A DNA stretch of 64,000 nucleotides, taken from positions 1,550,001 through 1,614,000 of the forward strand of contig NC_092409.1 in NCBI RefSeq assembly GCF_009017415.1, given 5' to 3'. A model generated the notes under the pieces. It was not told the DNA's origin and made no database searches. It worked only from the letters and a program-made list of their open reading frames with translations. Origin of the DNA: Aspergillus flavus (taxonomy: Eukaryota > Ascomycota > Eurotiomycetes > Eurotiales > Aspergillaceae). Shown in pieces: positions 1-10,865 of this stretch. Position numbers and translations under genes: made by a program. The stretch's first letter is position 1; every line of letters begins with the position of its first letter.

Positions 1-2007
1 TCTGTTCTCCTTGACATGGACAGTAAAGGTCTTGGCAGCAGTATCAGGCCGGAGAGCAGTCTTGGTTCCGTAGGCCTCCTTGAAAGCCAGGCCCTTCGCG
101 GCAGTCTGCCAGTCCTTGAGAAGAGAAGCAGGCTCAGAATCCTCCTTATCGAACGAGACAAAGCTGTTGGGAGAGATGTCCTTGGGAAGCTGAGGAGCCT
201 CAAAGCCTTCCTCGGGCGTTTTCCATGCCTCGGGAATCTCAATTTGGCGAAGCAGCTTATCAAGATCCTTGCTGACATTCTCAAGAGATTCAACATTACC
301 GGTGATCGATCCCAGCTTCTTGAGGCCGACCTCTTCCAGCGAAGGAAGTGCTACTCGCAGGAAAGCAGTCTGGAGAACAACGGAGTCGAGCGACTCGTCG
401 CCGGTGACGGAGGGGTCAACAATGTAGAGAGAAATTCCACGTTCCGCAACCTGCTGCCGGAAGGCTACAGGAAGCTTCTTCTCCAGATCCTCATCCTTCA
501 CGCCAGGAGCGTTGATGATAAGGTTGCCGTTGTTCTGGACAGAGGCAGCAATGTCGATGTCTGCAAGAAGCTTGATATCTCCAACGTATGCGGTGTTGGC
601 GGCAGTGATGGCATAGGGAGCTTCCAGAGTCTTGGAGCTCTTGCGGATATCAATACGTACTACACCTCCCTGGACAAGGTTGTCGTGAGTCTTGTTGGTG
701 GTCACGTTGCTTGCTGAATCGGCAGCAAGGGCTTGAGACAGTGCAGCGGCAGCATTATCGCAGGCAGAGGTATCGACATCCCAGAAGATATATTCTTGGA
801 CCGCAGAGGGGTCGAGCAACTGAAGAGGCACAGTCTGGCCATTAGTCTGAACGATAGGCTTTTCAGAGATAAGCTGGAATGCAGCTGCGGTGTTGATCAA
901 GTCCCAGCGCTGGGAGCGGGCATACTTGATATCCACACAGGTAGGGGCATTCTCACGGCCAGTAGCAAAAGTCAAAGCGGCAAGGACATCTTCGTATAGA
1001 GCAGACCGGACGCCCTGTTCTTGAACAGCTTGCTCGTTGGCAACCTGGCCTAGGACACCAACAGTCTTCACAGACTGGGGTAGCACTCGGAGAAACTCCT
1101 CCTCCACAAATGGACGGTAAACACGAACGTTGATAACACCAACACGAACACCATCCTTGGCCAGAGAGCGGGCAATCTGGGCAGTAAGAGATGCCTCGAC
1201 GGTACCAAAAGCAACCAAAACAGAGACCGGCTCCACATGGCCGTGGTACTCGAAGAGACCATAGTCCGTGCCGAGTTCACCGTTAAGAGACTGGAGCAGC
1301 TCCAGTAGCTTTCCCTGGGTGTCAAGGTGACGGCTACGGGAATCTTCCAAGGTCTTACGGACAGCTTCATAGGTGCGAGAAAGACCCGCCTGGCTCAGAA
1401 CGTCGATGACCCTGGTGGTTTCACGTCCAACGCGAACACCATCGTAAATATGAACAGAGGGCAAGACCGACGCGAGTAAAGTCGTGAGCAGCGCCATGTG
1501 CTGCGACTCGTGAACGGAGGCACTAGAAACGAGACCCAGTCCAAGCTCTTCAGCAAGAGAAAGGGCGGACGCATAGTCGGAAACCAAGCCCTCCTCTCCG
1601 GCATAGTCGACAGCAGCAACATGCGCGGCAACAGGGCTGGCAACTGAGTACAGCAGAGAAAGCTGCTCCAAGGCTGTGCGCATATAAGGAAGGGTGGCAG
1701 AAGAGGCGACAATGCCTTGGGGAACATGGCGCTTCTTCAAGTCGAAGTCTTGAGAAAACAGGTAGCCAAGGGCGATGTTACCAGCACCCTGACGGGTTTC
1801 CATTGCTTGGATGGCAGGAGTTTCGCCATTGGCATTGGACTCTTGGCTGGAGGCCCATTGCTTGAGAGCGGCATCGAGGTCGAAGGACTCTGGAGAATAG
1901 GAGAAGATCTTATCACTCAGGACATACGCCACTTGCTGGATAAGCGTCTGCGCAGTCACATAGGTCGGGCCCTCTAGAGCCGACAAGGCTGGGGAGGAAG
2001 AAGCCAT
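1..2007 (-). CDS. MET10: Sulfite reductase (NADPH) flavoprotein alpha subunit, N-terminal part (truncated by window)
   Basis: The minus strand is open without a break from an ATG at 2007 to the window edge, 669 codons with no intron. The protein begins MASSSPALSALEGPTYVTAQ. It reads as the pyruvate:ferredoxin-oxidoreductase-like N-terminal half of fungal sulfite reductase, with GAGNIALGY, HVAAVDYAGEEGLVSDY and ELGTDYGLFEYHGH segments. The visible part ends in a VHVKENR stretch, where the FAD-binding (cytochrome P450 reductase-like) module of Met10 normally starts. The holoenzyme reduces sulfite to sulfide with NADPH in sulfate assimilation. Met5/Ecm17, the beta subunit, has a related N-terminus, but its following domain would be a flavodoxin, so MET10 fits better. 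The gene is divergent from FMP52 across a 482 bp spacer. The C-terminal FAD/NADPH domains lie outside the window. Confidence 0.82.
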   Translation of the reverse strand, partial: MASSSPALSALEGPTYVTAQTLIQQVAYVLSDKIFSYSPESFDLDAALKQWASSQESNANGETPAIQAMETRQGAGNIALGYLFSQDFDLKKRHVPQGIVASSATLPYMRTALEQLSLLYSVASPVAAHVAAVDYAGEEGLVSDYASALSLAEELGLGLVSSASVHESQHMALLTTLLASVLPSVHIYDGVRVGRETTRVIDVLSQAGLSRTYEAVRKTLEDSRSRHLDTQGKLLELLQSLNGELGTDYGLFEYHGHVEPVSVLVAFGTVEASLTAQIARSLAKDGVRVGVINVRVYRPFVEEEFLRVLPQSVKTVGVLGQVANEQAVQEQGVRSALYEDVLAALTFATGRENAPTCVDIKYARSQRWDLINTAAAFQLISEKPIVQTNGQTVPLQLLDPSAVQEYIFWDVDTSACDNAAAALSQALAADSASNVTTNKTHDNLVQGGVVRIDIRKSSKTLEAPYAITAANTAYVGDIKLLADIDIAASVQNNGNLIINAPGVKDEDLEKKLPVAFRQQVAERGISLYIVDPSVTGDESLDSVVLQTAFLRVALPSLEEVGLKKLGSITGNVESLENVSKDLDKLLRQIEIPEAWKTPEEGFEAPQLPKDISPNSFVSFDKEDSEPASLLKDWQTAAKGLAFKEAYGTKTALRPDTAAKTFTVHVKENR

Positions 2008-2489
2008 CCCGACAAAAATTCCTGTCTAGATACAGGTCAAACAAACAAGTATGAAGACAAGAAAAGGAATGAAAGGAATGAATCACAAAGTGGGAGGCAA
2101 TGGGGTAAAAAGAGTCGAACCCCCCATCCGCAGTCTATAGAAATCCCCAGGGAGCCCTTGCCTATTGCGGTTAGCGTGAATTGCGTGATTCTTTCGTTCT
2201 CTCTTATCGATTAGATTTTTTATCGGCATCTACAGCGGTAAACGGCGGCAGAACTCGCCACTTCCGGCACTTCTCCGCATTATTCACCGATCGCGGGAAA
2301 TTCTCCAATTTCTTCATAGCCTGAGGCAGAAACATCCTGTTTGAGTCTAGCCCAATTGATAATCGATAATCGGTAGTTTGTTCACTAATCAACCCGACGT
2401 CATCTTCTACTACTATTAGCACCTGCGGATAATTTCAACCAACTAACCTCATTTTGAACAGCAATCACAGTTGCTACATATTTGTAAAG
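2008..2489. promoter_or_regulatory. Divergent promoter region, MET10 / FMP52
   Basis: This 482 bp non-coding spacer separates the two divergent start codons. No coding potential is visible. A short tRNA-resembling stretch near 2091-2170 was considered and rejected. No specific sulfur-regulator site could be assigned by eye. Confidence 0.6.
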
Positions 2490-3326
2490 ATGGCCAATAC
2501 AGCCTTAATCGGATGTACCGGAATGGTGGTAAGTGCTTCATATGACTATCCTTATCGCAACCAGACACATTATCTCCCCCCTAGATTGTCCATCTACTGT
2601 AAACTAGTAGTGCGTCGTGGCTAACTATTGACTCCTTGTCATGGCCGGGTTTTAAAGGGGAGTTTCATCCTCAACAACCTTCTCGCACATCCCTCTGTTG
2701 CTCGTGTGGATACAATCTCCCGTCGCACTCCACAAGCCGCATCTGCCGCCCAGACCAAACTGACCACAATCGTATCCGACGATACGTCGCGCTGGGCCAG
2801 TGAGCTCTCCTCGCTCACTCCCACGCCATCTATCTTCTTTTCCGCATTTGCCACTACTCGTGCAAGTGCAGGAGGTTTTGAGAACCAGTACAAAATAGAA
2901 CATGGTCTGAACGTTGAGATGGCACGTGCAGCGCGCGATGCTGGTACCAAGGTTTACGTTCTGATCTCATCCGCCGGAGCTGATAAGAATGCATACTTCG
3001 CATATCCCCGTATGAAGGCTGAAATTGAAGAAGACGTGAAGGCGCTAGGGTTTGAGAGGACCGTGATTTTGCGTCCGGGTCTCATTGCTGGGCAGAGAGA
3101 GGAGAGCCGGCCAATGGAAGCTGCGATCCGCTGTATTGCTGGATTTGCCGGAAAGATACACTCTGGACTAAAGGACGGATGGGCTCAGGAGGCGGACGTT
3201 ATCGCAAGAGCCGCCGTCAACGCAGGACTCAAGGCTTTGGAAGGGGATGTTCCTACCGGTATTGAGAAGGTTTGGGTCCTGGGTGGTAGCGACATTATCA
3301 AATATGGGACTGAGTCAAAGAACTGA
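2490..3326 (+). CDS. FMP52: Fmp52-like NAD(P)-binding Rossmann protein, mitochondrial outer membrane
   Basis: Exons 2490-2528 and 2658-3326; the 129 nt intron has a GTAAGT donor and an AAAG acceptor. The spliced protein has 235 residues and starts [19 protein letters not shown], a Rossmann dinucleotide-binding loop (GCTGMVG). Further atypical short-chain dehydrogenase landmarks are VDTISRRTP, the [10 protein letters not shown] strand, a [10 protein letters not shown] segment holding the Tyr-x-x-x-Lys-like pair, and [13 protein letters not shown]. Yeast Fmp52 is a mitochondrial outer-membrane protein of this family, induced by stress. No substrate can be inferred. The ATG is chosen because only splicing from it restores the GMVGSF motif. 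Confidence 0.9.
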
Positions 3327-3525
3327 GTCAATAGAGCGGATGTATAGTTTTCATAGATAATCGTAAGATTATTTTCATACATAATAATGATAGTGCTTAC
3401 TGGTTCTCACAAAAAATGAAATGAAACATGTATTCTTTCATAGAACAAGATTTATGTAAACTCCAGTATGTGCCAAACACGGGGTATTCAGATAATGTGG
3501 CTGAATCTCCATTGTACAACCCTGT

Positions 3526-4011
3526 TTAATTCTTTGGCTTGTTCACCTCTTTATTCTTCCGCGCCGCTCCCCTTCCACTCGTCGCCTCTTTCTCTTCGTT
3601 CCGATCCGGAAGGCCCTCCTGCGTCGGTCGTGTGCCACTCACTTCGGTATTTCCCGGGCTAACGTTCAGCGGGTTGCTAACTTTACCTTGCTGTTGGCTC
3701 TCATTCTCGGACTCTTGGACTTCGGTCTCAGGTCTCGTCGTGTTTGGGTCAAAGGCGGATGGATGGCCAGCGACTTCATTGTCCGTACCCGTTTGGGTGC
3801 CTTCGTTTCGCTGAGGGTCAAGCATGTTCCGATCGTGAAATCTACTTTCCTCCTCCTTCTGCTGATGGGTTGTTTGAGGTCTTGGGGAGGCATGGAAGGC
3901 TCGCCTGTTTTGGTTGATTGGCTGGATGAGTGGCTGGGCTCGGAGGTTGGCGGTTTTGAAGGGCTGGCCCAGCCGGATAGTAATTGAGGTGAGTTGCTTG
4001 AGCATTGACAT
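3526..4011 (-). CDS. Small conserved hypothetical protein with mitochondrial presequence
   Basis: Single-exon gene of 161 residues. The first about 45 residues are basic, hydroxylated and free of acidic residues, and end in NRRAFHASP, an arginine-rich site like those cut by mitochondrial processing peptidase. The mature part is highly polar, rich in Glu, Gln, Asn, Thr and Pro, and has no visible domain or membrane segment, so it is probably disordered. It converges with FMP52, with 199 bp between stop codons. Mitochondrial targeting is inferred from the presequence only. I do not recognise a function. Confidence 0.7.
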   Translation of the reverse strand: MSMLKQLTSITIRLGQPFKTANLRAQPLIQPINQNRRAFHASPRPQTTHQQKEEESRFHDRNMLDPQRNEGTQTGTDNEVAGHPSAFDPNTTRPETEVQESENESQQQGKVSNPLNVSPGNTEVSGTRPTQEGLPDRNEEKEATSGRGAARKNKEVNKPKN

Positions 4012-7000
4012 GTTTGCGATAGCGGATTGGTGAATATTTGTTGCTAACAGCAGGAGAATTGAAGGTATAAGTCTAGTAGAATGGTGGTTGATATAAGACG
4101 AATAAGTAGCTTCCTGGAGTGTTATTAATGACCAGTGTGGTGTACCAAGGTATAGACGAGAATTACCTGTATTAAAGAACGGTAATGGAGCTCTTCGAAA
4201 TGGAGAGGTTGAGTTGAAGAAAAAAACCTGGGATTTGCACTTCGGTGGGCGAGCTTGTACTTTATCCCATTGATCACGTTGACGTCATTCTTCTACAGTG
4301 AGTACATTCAGGGCATTACTTTACCACGTGATCATGACAGCATCACAGGGCAACTACGTAGGCTTAAATGTTGAAGTCTGGGGAGTATGCCACAGGGCAG
4401 GTTAATACATTGAGGACTATATCTAGCTAAGCGGGCAATGTACTGGGGTCGAGCACGTGTTCGCCAAACTCTGGCCTTGTACTCTCGTGCATACACGTAG
4501 GAGCAGCACACGCGTGATTCTTTTATTGTTTATTTTTGTGGAGGGACAGGAAGAGTGCCCGTAAACGGCGATAATACTTTGGTATATTTGAAAAGGTTAG
4601 GTTGGCTGCATAACTGCCTGAGGACTCCCTTAGACCGAAGACTGTGACGCCTTGAGGGAGAAGTAAGGCAACCAAAACTAATTGACATCAGATAGACCTA
4701 CGTCTGCCACGTCAATGACCTCAGTTGAGGCGTAGCTGCCTCATTGTGATGGCACAGTGACTGTGCATATAGAGCCACACTTTGCCAGTGGCCCTAGTGT
4801 AGGTTCCAAGATCGTGTCTGCCGCACTTTGGCGGAAATGTTAAGGCCTGCGCCTGTTGATTCGACTACGTATAAGGATCTAGCGGGGCCCAGTGCAAATT
4901 CGATGGCGATCACACTGGCGTCAGCGGTCGGGCCACTGCCCGCAAGCCCAACTCAAGTGGTATCTCCAAATGCAATCGTACCAAACCCCTGTCGAAGTCC
5001 GATATCTAGTTCAAGCCCCACATATGAAGCAAGGGTGATACGGGCATATGCAAAGCTAAAGTCCTGGAACATGAATTACGCAGAAAGACTGCTGGCAGCT
5101 GTTAGCTTGCAGATGCGAGGAGCCGCCCTGAGTCTCCTATGTGCGAGTCAGTGGAACCCGTATTCAAGATCCCTGGAGCTAGGGATGTACTTGACAGGGT
5201 TGCTTATTAGCTGCATATATTCAGATTCTATTGGATACAATTCGCTGCCGATATTTAGCATGCTTTCAGCCATGGGCCAATCCGAACGCATAAGGGTCAC
5301 ACAGTGATGAAGGCTCTCTCACCTTAAAATTTCGAGAGCAAACCTAAGTCTTTCCATTTGCTGCTCACAAAACACATATGCGTGGATGTGCAGAGGATTC
5401 CGGCGTAACATTACGATCACGGGACTGGAGAACCCAGCACAGTGGACCGTGCATGTGGGGGTTATATATTCAATTTCAACGTCGTTAGAGTTAATGAAAT
5501 ACACCTTTCTAATATAGAAACGCATAAGTCCGCCGGATAGGACAAGGTGACGGTCTCTGAGCCGAAATAAAAATTCTTGTCGATTGGGTAGAACTTGTCA
5601 CCACTGTTTTCCTGATCCTTGTTTCTAAATGCCAATCGCCACGACCAAGGATAGTTTAGTAATTTCCTAAATAGCACGGGGTGGGAGACAAGGTGTGAGG
5701 GTGGCAAATGATGTTGTAGAACCAGAATCAGTCACTTCAGTAGGTGGTGTACAGTCAATCGTCAATGTTGCTTCTTCGTCACGGTAGTAAGCTAGCACCG
5801 GCGCCGCTGAGTTGGCATCAACCCCTTTCCATGGATCCGCTGTTCGACGGCTCATTGTCCTAGCACTCAGTTCGGATGAGCCGGCAATCCTTCGTTGTAA
5901 CGAATAGACAGCTGTGCGAGGGCACCTTTTGGAAATACAACCTAAAAGCTCGGGAAAGCGGAGGCCCAAAGAGTTCTGCTTATTCATTTGTCAATTCCAG
6001 AAGGCACACATCAAAACCGTTTTGCCCGTCACTCAATGAAGGACGGGATGACCAAAATTTCGCCTCGAACTTCCTCCATCAGCCTCAAGAGATGAAAATT
6101 TGAGTGTTTGAACGAGACAAGGGGCGCCACGTCAGTCTCCGAATTCTAGTGCAGCTGCATGGGCTCAACAGGAGGTGTACCGTACCACGGTTTGTGCCTG
6201 CCATGGCAGAGACAATAGTCATATCCTATCCTATCATCTCACCCGAGTAAGGTAGGTAAGTGAAGAACAAACCCTGCACCTGAGCGGGGGGGATGCGGGA
6301 TTATTCGTCTGCAGCTGTGAAAGATCAGCTGAAAAATGATCGTCTCCTAATAATTGACCTCATCACACCACTCTAAGAAAGGGTAGTTGACCAAGACCGA
6401 GTTTCACGGCGCAATGGATGCCAATCGATATCTTTTAGTGACGCGTCTGTTGCCACTAAGTGCAGAAACATTTAGTCAAAACGGGAATATGCGCAGGATG
6501 CGAGACACCAATTGCCACCAAAGATAGATATCCCTGTAAACGGGGTTGGGAGACAAAATAATAGAGTGGAGGAAGTCAGGTAGGGTTGCAACCAGACACG
6601 GACATCGAGTCTAATTGGAAGCATACCAGCAGCCGAACAGGCCAAGAAAAGAAAGAAAATGAAAAAGAAAAATGAAGATCTCACCAGGATCCATTTCATC
6701 AATCAGTAAAAATGGTATATCCAAATTCTGATACTATAACACAAAAAGGAAGTATGTGGTGTCTAAACTAATTGGTCACAAATCGTCAATGAATATTCAC
6801 ATAGACATGTAGGGGATGATCTCTGACGAACCATAGTAATATTGCAAAACAGAAGGGGTTCTATTTTTTTGTCCATTGACTTTCCCCTCTAAGTTCGGTA
6901 GCTAGGTTGCCCCTAGATTTAGAAAAAGAAAAATCAATAAAAAATAACAATCAAAACAGGGCACCTGTGTAAGACGGGATGACAGCTGGCAGCAAAGTGA

Positions 7001-7734
7001 CGGATCATGCAGAAGCTTTGACTCGGTAAGGGTGAAAGCATATGGTTCTCGAACGATGGCTTCATACGAAACACAGATGCATAGATGAAGCGGGGATGGT
7101 CAATTGAGCACCCAAGGCAGCAATGGCAGTCCGAGCCAAGCTAGGACCGCGAAACAATGATTCGCGATGAGGGATTTTCGAATATTCGACTTGAGGCAGC
7201 ATAGATTATTTCGCCACGACAGCAGGGTGCATGCATCCATGAAGCACCGACTGATTACAATCAACCCAAAAAAGGAATGTTGCGGACATCTCGTGTCTCC
7301 ACTGTTGGGCAAACTCGTTGTAGCCAACCGCAAGAAGCATTCAAGGGAGGTGATGCGAATGTGATGGTAGAATGCTGTGGACGATAAGCCATCACACACC
7401 AGAGGCACTGATCGACAATGAATGGGCATAGTAACAAGAACTGGCTGAGCAGTAACATAGAAGCTGCTCACAAAACATAAATAGGACCAACGATCCTTCA
7501 TCTCGATGTTATCTGGATCATTAATCGTTTCAAAGTATATCCCCTCAAGCAAATCCATAAGACATAAAGTCTTGATCTTGATATAACGCGTTTCAACTTA
7601 TAAAATCCCCATCAAAGTTCAATAGGCTTTGTTCAAGCCTAGCCTATCATATATTCGGAGGGCGGTAGGACCACCGGATCGAGCCAATAGAATATAAGGC
7701 AGAAGGTGAAACAGCGAAACTGCACCAAGCACCA
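4012..7734. other. Long gene-poor intergenic stretch
   Basis: About 3.7 kb without a gene I can support. It has CACGTG boxes near 4324 and 4452, short open frames on both strands (for example plus 4828-5307, minus 5319-5987 and 7100-7558) and low-complexity A-rich bits near 6650 and 6920. None of the frames has a recognisable domain or a convincing splice pattern. A minus-strand stretch at 5462-5650 looks protein-like and may be a relic. Confidence 0.5.
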
Positions 7735-7785
7735 GTGAGTTTGATCGTGACCCCGGACAGGAGTTCTCTAACTGATCTGATAGGC

Positions 7786-8121
7786 ATGTGTTTTTACAAC
7801 CAGAAGAGATATGCGTGTGGAGATTGGAGTTGGACCAATTTTGCTCACCGTTGCAATTACGAGTACCGTACTGGCGAGACGTGCGGTATGAGACTTGTTA
7901 ACATGACCGAGTTTGAGACGACACAATGCCGTCTTTGTGAGAAGATTGAGACCAAGTACCGGCGGCGAAGCGCCGAGATGGAACGGTTGAACCGGTGGAA
8001 ACGGGAGGGAAGCACTCTTGTGGCCTCCATGGATCGATCACAGAGGCTCATAATGGAGCTTGACAAGGAGATCCGCCAGCTTCAGAGAGAGCGTGATGAC
8101 CGACGAAAAGCACTGTCTTGA
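7786..8121 (+). CDS. Small conserved Cys-rich, C-terminally coiled-coil hypothetical protein
   Basis: The CDS codes for 111 residues starting MCFYNQKRYACGDWSW. Cysteines and one histidine (C2, C11, the HRC pair, ETCG, then CRLC) resemble a compact zinc-binding module. It is followed by a highly charged helix rich in Arg, Glu and Lys that looks like a coiled coil. A 49 nt intron is proposed just upstream of the ATG, 7735-7783, with donor GTGAGT, branch CTAAC and acceptor ATAG. It lies in the 5' UTR because no upstream ATG is available to join it. Similar short proteins are, from memory, widespread in aspergilli with no assigned role. Metal binding is inferred. Confidence 0.72.
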   Translation: MCFYNQKRYACGDWSWTNFAHRCNYEYRTGETCGMRLVNMTEFETTQCRLCEKIETKYRRRSAEMERLNRWKREGSTLVASMDRSQRLIMELDKEIRQLQRERDDRRKALS

Positions 8122-9511
8122 GTTGCCGTTTCTTAATAATAGGGGACTATGGCGCTGGCGAACTGGAGCTGGATTTTTTTATTCTTTTTTAGATTCCCTC
8201 ATTTGCGATTTCTTTTCAGTTCAGTCTTAATTTCAGTGTAATGGTTTCATGTCTCACAATCATGGGTCATTTTGCTCATGTGGCTAGTTGGCTGTGTCAT
8301 CATGCTGGGTTGTTTCCATCAAAGTGAAAACAGACCCATCCGACGATTGGAGGAAAAGTTTGGATTTTGATGAGAACCTGTTGTTGATTGAATATTGGAC
8401 CCAATGAAGTGTCTCAAGTTCCGCAAATCTTGCGCCTCGTGTGGTATGCTCAACGACCAGTTCCACTCAATAAGCGCCTATGTTCTTGGTGAGCGCTTCG
8501 CCGATAAGGATTGGCAAGTGGCCCCATATATAAGCAATTGCGATAAACGCAAGAGGGACTGAGCAAAGAAATTGAAGGAGAAAGACAGCCCTTATTCCTA
8601 AGCTACCCAGTATAAGCACTACATTCACTAGCGATTAGTATCTGGACATCAATGCCACTGAAACGGGGTGAAGTTGAATTGTTTCTAGTATGAATGTGAA
8701 GCCCCGCGTCCATTGTATGTACTCACGTGAGGCTAACCATATTCAGTTAGCATGGTTTAATCGGGCCCTCCGTCTCGTTTCCAAGTCCGTAATAAGATGA
8801 ACAGCGCTGGTGGAGTTCTTCTATCATCGATCCTTGTTGCCTTTTCCCTTACGGCTTGAAAGGGTCGGTGTTCTCCTGCCGACTTTTGGTGTTGACACGG
8901 AGCGTTCCCGATTCATTTTATGGAATACGTCCTTAAAAAGGAAAAGCGTATACCCTCAAAACCTCATAGCGAACCGAAGCAATAACACTTATTGTAGATG
9001 ATGATACCTTCCTTCAATAATCATGCCGTAAAGATGCAAGTAGGGAATGGATAGTCTCTGGACACTGTTTATATATGAGGACTTCACGCCAACACCCTCC
9101 GTACGGAGTACATTCAACATCATCCAAGCGCCAGATGCAACCGGACCTTCGAAGCTACGTGGACCATTTATCTTGATTCGGATTGCTCTGCAGCAATTTT
9201 GATCGAATTGGCATGAAGAACTCGAGTGCAGACATGAGAGCTCGGGTGTCTGTTGTGCAAATTGACGTCGCCGCCTGCCACGTCACCAGTGAACATCATT
9301 AGTTACGCTTCAGATCCGGTGGTAACTACTGGTACTTCCATGTTCATTTCCTCCGTGTTCAAGGTATGTTTCAGCAACATATGCTTTCACGGACCTATAG
9401 CTTGAAGAAGAATAGTCTCGGGACTGTGGTAGATTACTGATAGGAATTTTCAATGAAACAATATGGGATTATCTTGATCGAGTAACTGAACAAGAAGCAT
9501 TCTTTCATGAT
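8122..9511. other. Intergenic, no gene seen
   Basis: About 1.4 kb between the small Cys-rich gene and the proteasome gene. Only short unconvincing frames are present (for example 8810-9001). The sequence is not strongly AT-biased and no repeat was recognised. Confidence 0.5.
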
Positions 9512-10492
9512 CTATTTAATGTCCCCAGCCTCGGGCTCGTCATCAACTTTAGCCAGCCCATGCTGCTTCAGCAGAGCATTAATTTCGTCAGCATTCCACA
9601 GGTGGTGGTAAACCTTCCCTTCCTGAGTCTTTCCCACCGTTGCAAATTCAACTGTGAAAAGAGGATTTAGTAAATTTCGCTAGATGGAAGTAGTGGGATA
9701 GGGATCGGGTAAATATTCCATGCGCCGCCACTTACTCTTCTCACTGCTTAACTTTGTGGAGTCCATAGTCTTGCTCAGAACCTTGACGGCCATAGCACAC
9801 GCCTCCTTCAAATCACAGTCTTCCTTGTAATCTTGTTTGAGCAAGCTCTGGGCACTTGCGTTGTTTGCTCCCACGCTAGTGGCCTTCCAACCACCGTAGT
9901 TGCCACTGGGATTGCTCTGGTACAACTGGAACTCCCGCAGAGGGTCGTAGCCGGCATAGATGAACGAGACACCGAATGGACGGAGACCACCATGCTGGGT
10001 GTATCCCTGTTTCAGATCACACAGTCGACGGACGAGTTGCTCACATGGGATTTCTTCGTCGTAGGTAAGAAGATAACGCTGGGCGGCTTGTCGGGCGTAG
10101 TTGATTAGGATGTTTGCATCTGCCGTCATACCTGCCACGGCACAGATCATGTTACTACCCGGAAGATTAGCTTTTGAATACAGCCACGATAAAATGTCTG
10201 CAAAGGATATCATCCGTACTCGTTCAGAGTATAAAGTTTCTCCGCAGAAGTGTCCTGCTCTAGCAGCTTGCTAGTCACTTTCTTCTCTGCTGCAAGAACG
10301 ATTCCATCCTTAGCCAAAATTCCTAGAGCCGTGCCGGCGTGCGAAATTGCTTCGAGCGCATATTCAACCTGGTAAAGGCGACCTTCGGGGGAGAAGATGG
10401 TAGTCTATCGAACAGCGTCATCGGTTAGCTAGAGCTTCCGGGCTAAGAGGATTACGGAATGAGTGTACCCTGGAATCGTATCGTCGTGACAT
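9512..10492 (-). CDS. PRE9: 20S proteasome subunit alpha-3 (PSMA4/Pre9 type)
   Basis: Exons, in coding order: 10469-10492, 10220-10404, 9736-10154 and 9512-9651, giving 255 residues. The N-terminus [20 protein letters not shown] followed by VEYA is the proteasome alpha-subunit signature. Later landmarks are [47 protein letters not shown] and LLKQDYKED, which match alpha-3. Alpha subunits form the outer rings of the 20S particle and gate substrate entry; they have no catalytic threonine. The first donor (GTACAC) is slightly atypical; the others are standard. The acidic tail ends in DEPEAGDIK. Its start codon is 373 bp from the divergent WW/FF gene. Confidence 0.95.
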
Positions 10493-10865
10493 ATCGAATG
10501 TGACGTAAAAGCGGGACAACTAGAAAGAAAGGAGTCTTTGTAGATGGGCGAAGGTGGAGGGAAAAGAAAGGGAGGTTGTGAGGAGGAATGGGCTATGGTC
10601 AAGCTGTGTAGGGTGGGTTGGGGTGAGCTCCAAGTGACAGTCAGTGACCAGGCAACTCGCCCTGCGCGTCCAGCGGCTTGCTATTTGCCAAGCTCGGGCC
10701 CACGCCTTTACCTCTAGTTTCTATGCGAAGCTCTCGACTGCCGCAAAATTGCACGCGCTCTCCGCTACAAAGGTATTTTTCCAAATTCGTCTATGGATAC
10801 AAACATCTGGAAATTCTTGAGCCGATAACTCATCGAACCCATATTTTCTGTGCATCGCGATTACA
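10493..10865. promoter_or_regulatory. Divergent promoter region, PRE9 / WW-FF gene
   Basis: This 373 bp spacer between two divergent ATGs has G-rich sequence on the plus strand near 10540-10640. No conserved yeast proteasome control element was seen by eye. Confidence 0.5.

Noticed and set aside
2091..2170. tRNA-like stretch (GGTTCGA motif, complementary GGCAA/TTGCC ends, CCCA end) on the minus strand
   Set aside because: The T-stem would be almost all G-U pairs, the D and anticodon arms do not form, and the nucleotides after the T-arm do not fit a 7 bp acceptor stem.
4828..5307. 159-codon plus-strand open frame
   Set aside because: No domain, no conserved motif, no splice logic; composition looks like chance. 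Kept only as part of the gene-poor region.
7100..7558. 152-codon minus-strand frame with hydrophobic C-terminus
   Set aside because: No ordered membrane topology or recognisable family; ends abruptly, no nearby splice continuation.
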